A stretch of DNA of 64,000 nucleotides from Carnobacterium viridans (GTDB lineage: Bacteria > Bacillota > Bacilli > Lactobacillales > Carnobacteriaceae). The notes under the pieces are model-generated. The model made no database searches, was not told where the DNA came from, and saw nothing but the letters and a program-made list of their open reading frames with translations. Made by a program: the position numbers and the translations under genes. The DNA lies in the NCBI RefSeq assembly GCF_900102725.1, contig NZ_FNJW01000008.1, positions 2,082,501 to 2,146,500 of the forward strand, in the 5' to 3' direction. This document shows, piece by piece, positions 63,848-64,000 of this stretch. Within the stretch, counting starts at the first letter, position 1. Every line of letters starts with the position of its first letter.

Positions 63848-64000
63848 TTGAATAAGAAATTGATAACTGGGATGATTGCAGCATTGTTATTTGCAACTCC
63901 AATTATAATGCCGACCGCGACAGAAGCAGCGAGCATTTCAGAACTTGAAAATCAAAAAGCAGAATTAGAAAACAAATCAGCTGACTTAAACTCAAAAATC
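63848..64000 (+). CDS. Secreted peptidoglycan-hydrolase-like protein, N-terminus (truncated by window end)
   Basis: Only 51 codons are in the window. They encode a signal peptide (MNKKLITGMIAALLFATP, cleaved after TEAAS) followed by a coiled-coil start (ISELENQKAELENKSADLNSK). This is the layout of the PcsB/P45/Usp45 family, whose coiled coil regulates a C-terminal CHAP or NlpC/P60 hydrolase domain. The start is TTG 63848, with GGAGGG 7 nt upstream. Domain content beyond the window is unknown. Confidence 0.7.
   Translation, partial: MNKKLITGMIAALLFATPIIMPTATEAASISELENQKAELENKSADLNSKI

Overview
The window is a low-GC (roughly one third G+C) Lactobacillales chromosome segment, most like Carnobacteriaceae/Enterococcaceae. 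Support: an SMK-box (SAM-III) leader on metK, a T-box on leuS, a sigma-54 gene, PepV, and a small type II-A Cas9 whose tracrRNA resembles that of Streptococcus thermophilus CRISPR1. A D-aspartate ligase/racemase pair predicts an L-Lys–D-Asp peptidoglycan bridge, which would argue against the meso-DAP Carnobacterium species. The species cannot be named from this window.

Layout. 1-3686: 3' end of 16S, then 23S and 5S rRNA. 3714-6191: 25 tRNA genes, with a six-tRNA block present twice. 6.4-31 kb: mostly housekeeping genes: SMK box-metK, mnmM, a PAP2 phosphatase, a very large LysM/glucosaminidase autolysin, T-box-leuS, a MurJ-like flippase, an RsuA-type pseudouridine synthase, nnrD, pepV, the D-Asp racemase/ligase pair, an atypical SDR, a GT2 glycosyltransferase and a fluoride-type CLC antiporter. 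31.6-34.7 kb: reverse transsulfuration operon (mccA-mccB-yrrT) behind a strong promoter, a 33-codon peptide with seven Cys codons and a terminator, which together look like a cysteine attenuator. 35-53.7 kb: FNT channel, a carbohydrate ABC transporter without its ATPase, rpoN, general stress proteins, two MFS transporters, a DUF368/PopT lipid-carrier translocase, and a divergent pair of a probable vitamin B6 ECF S-component and pyridoxal kinase. 53.7-63.5 kb: a defence-flavoured accessory region with a structured interspersed repeat (second copy at 20.5 kb), a decayed PglZ-like (BREX) remnant, a Hol-Tox type I toxin with a probable antisense RNA, a 45-repeat CRISPR array, and csn2-cas2-cas1-tracrRNA-cas9 on the minus strand. 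The window ends in a secreted PcsB/P45-like protein.

The most unusual signals. (1) Each CRISPR repeat, read in the crRNA direction, contains a promoter-like sequence (TTGATA, 16 nt, extended -10 TGGTATAAG) that would start transcription at the first bases of each spacer. This is known for type II-C arrays but not expected in type II-A. (2) The array has almost no leader: only 10 bp separate the csn2 stop from the first repeat, and the 3' end of csn2 carries a repeat-like promoter. (3) The Cys-codon leader peptide has mutually exclusive pairings with a terminator. (4) The two interspersed elements have terminal inverted repeats and paired compensatory changes in an internal hairpin. All assignments come from reading motifs, with no database search.
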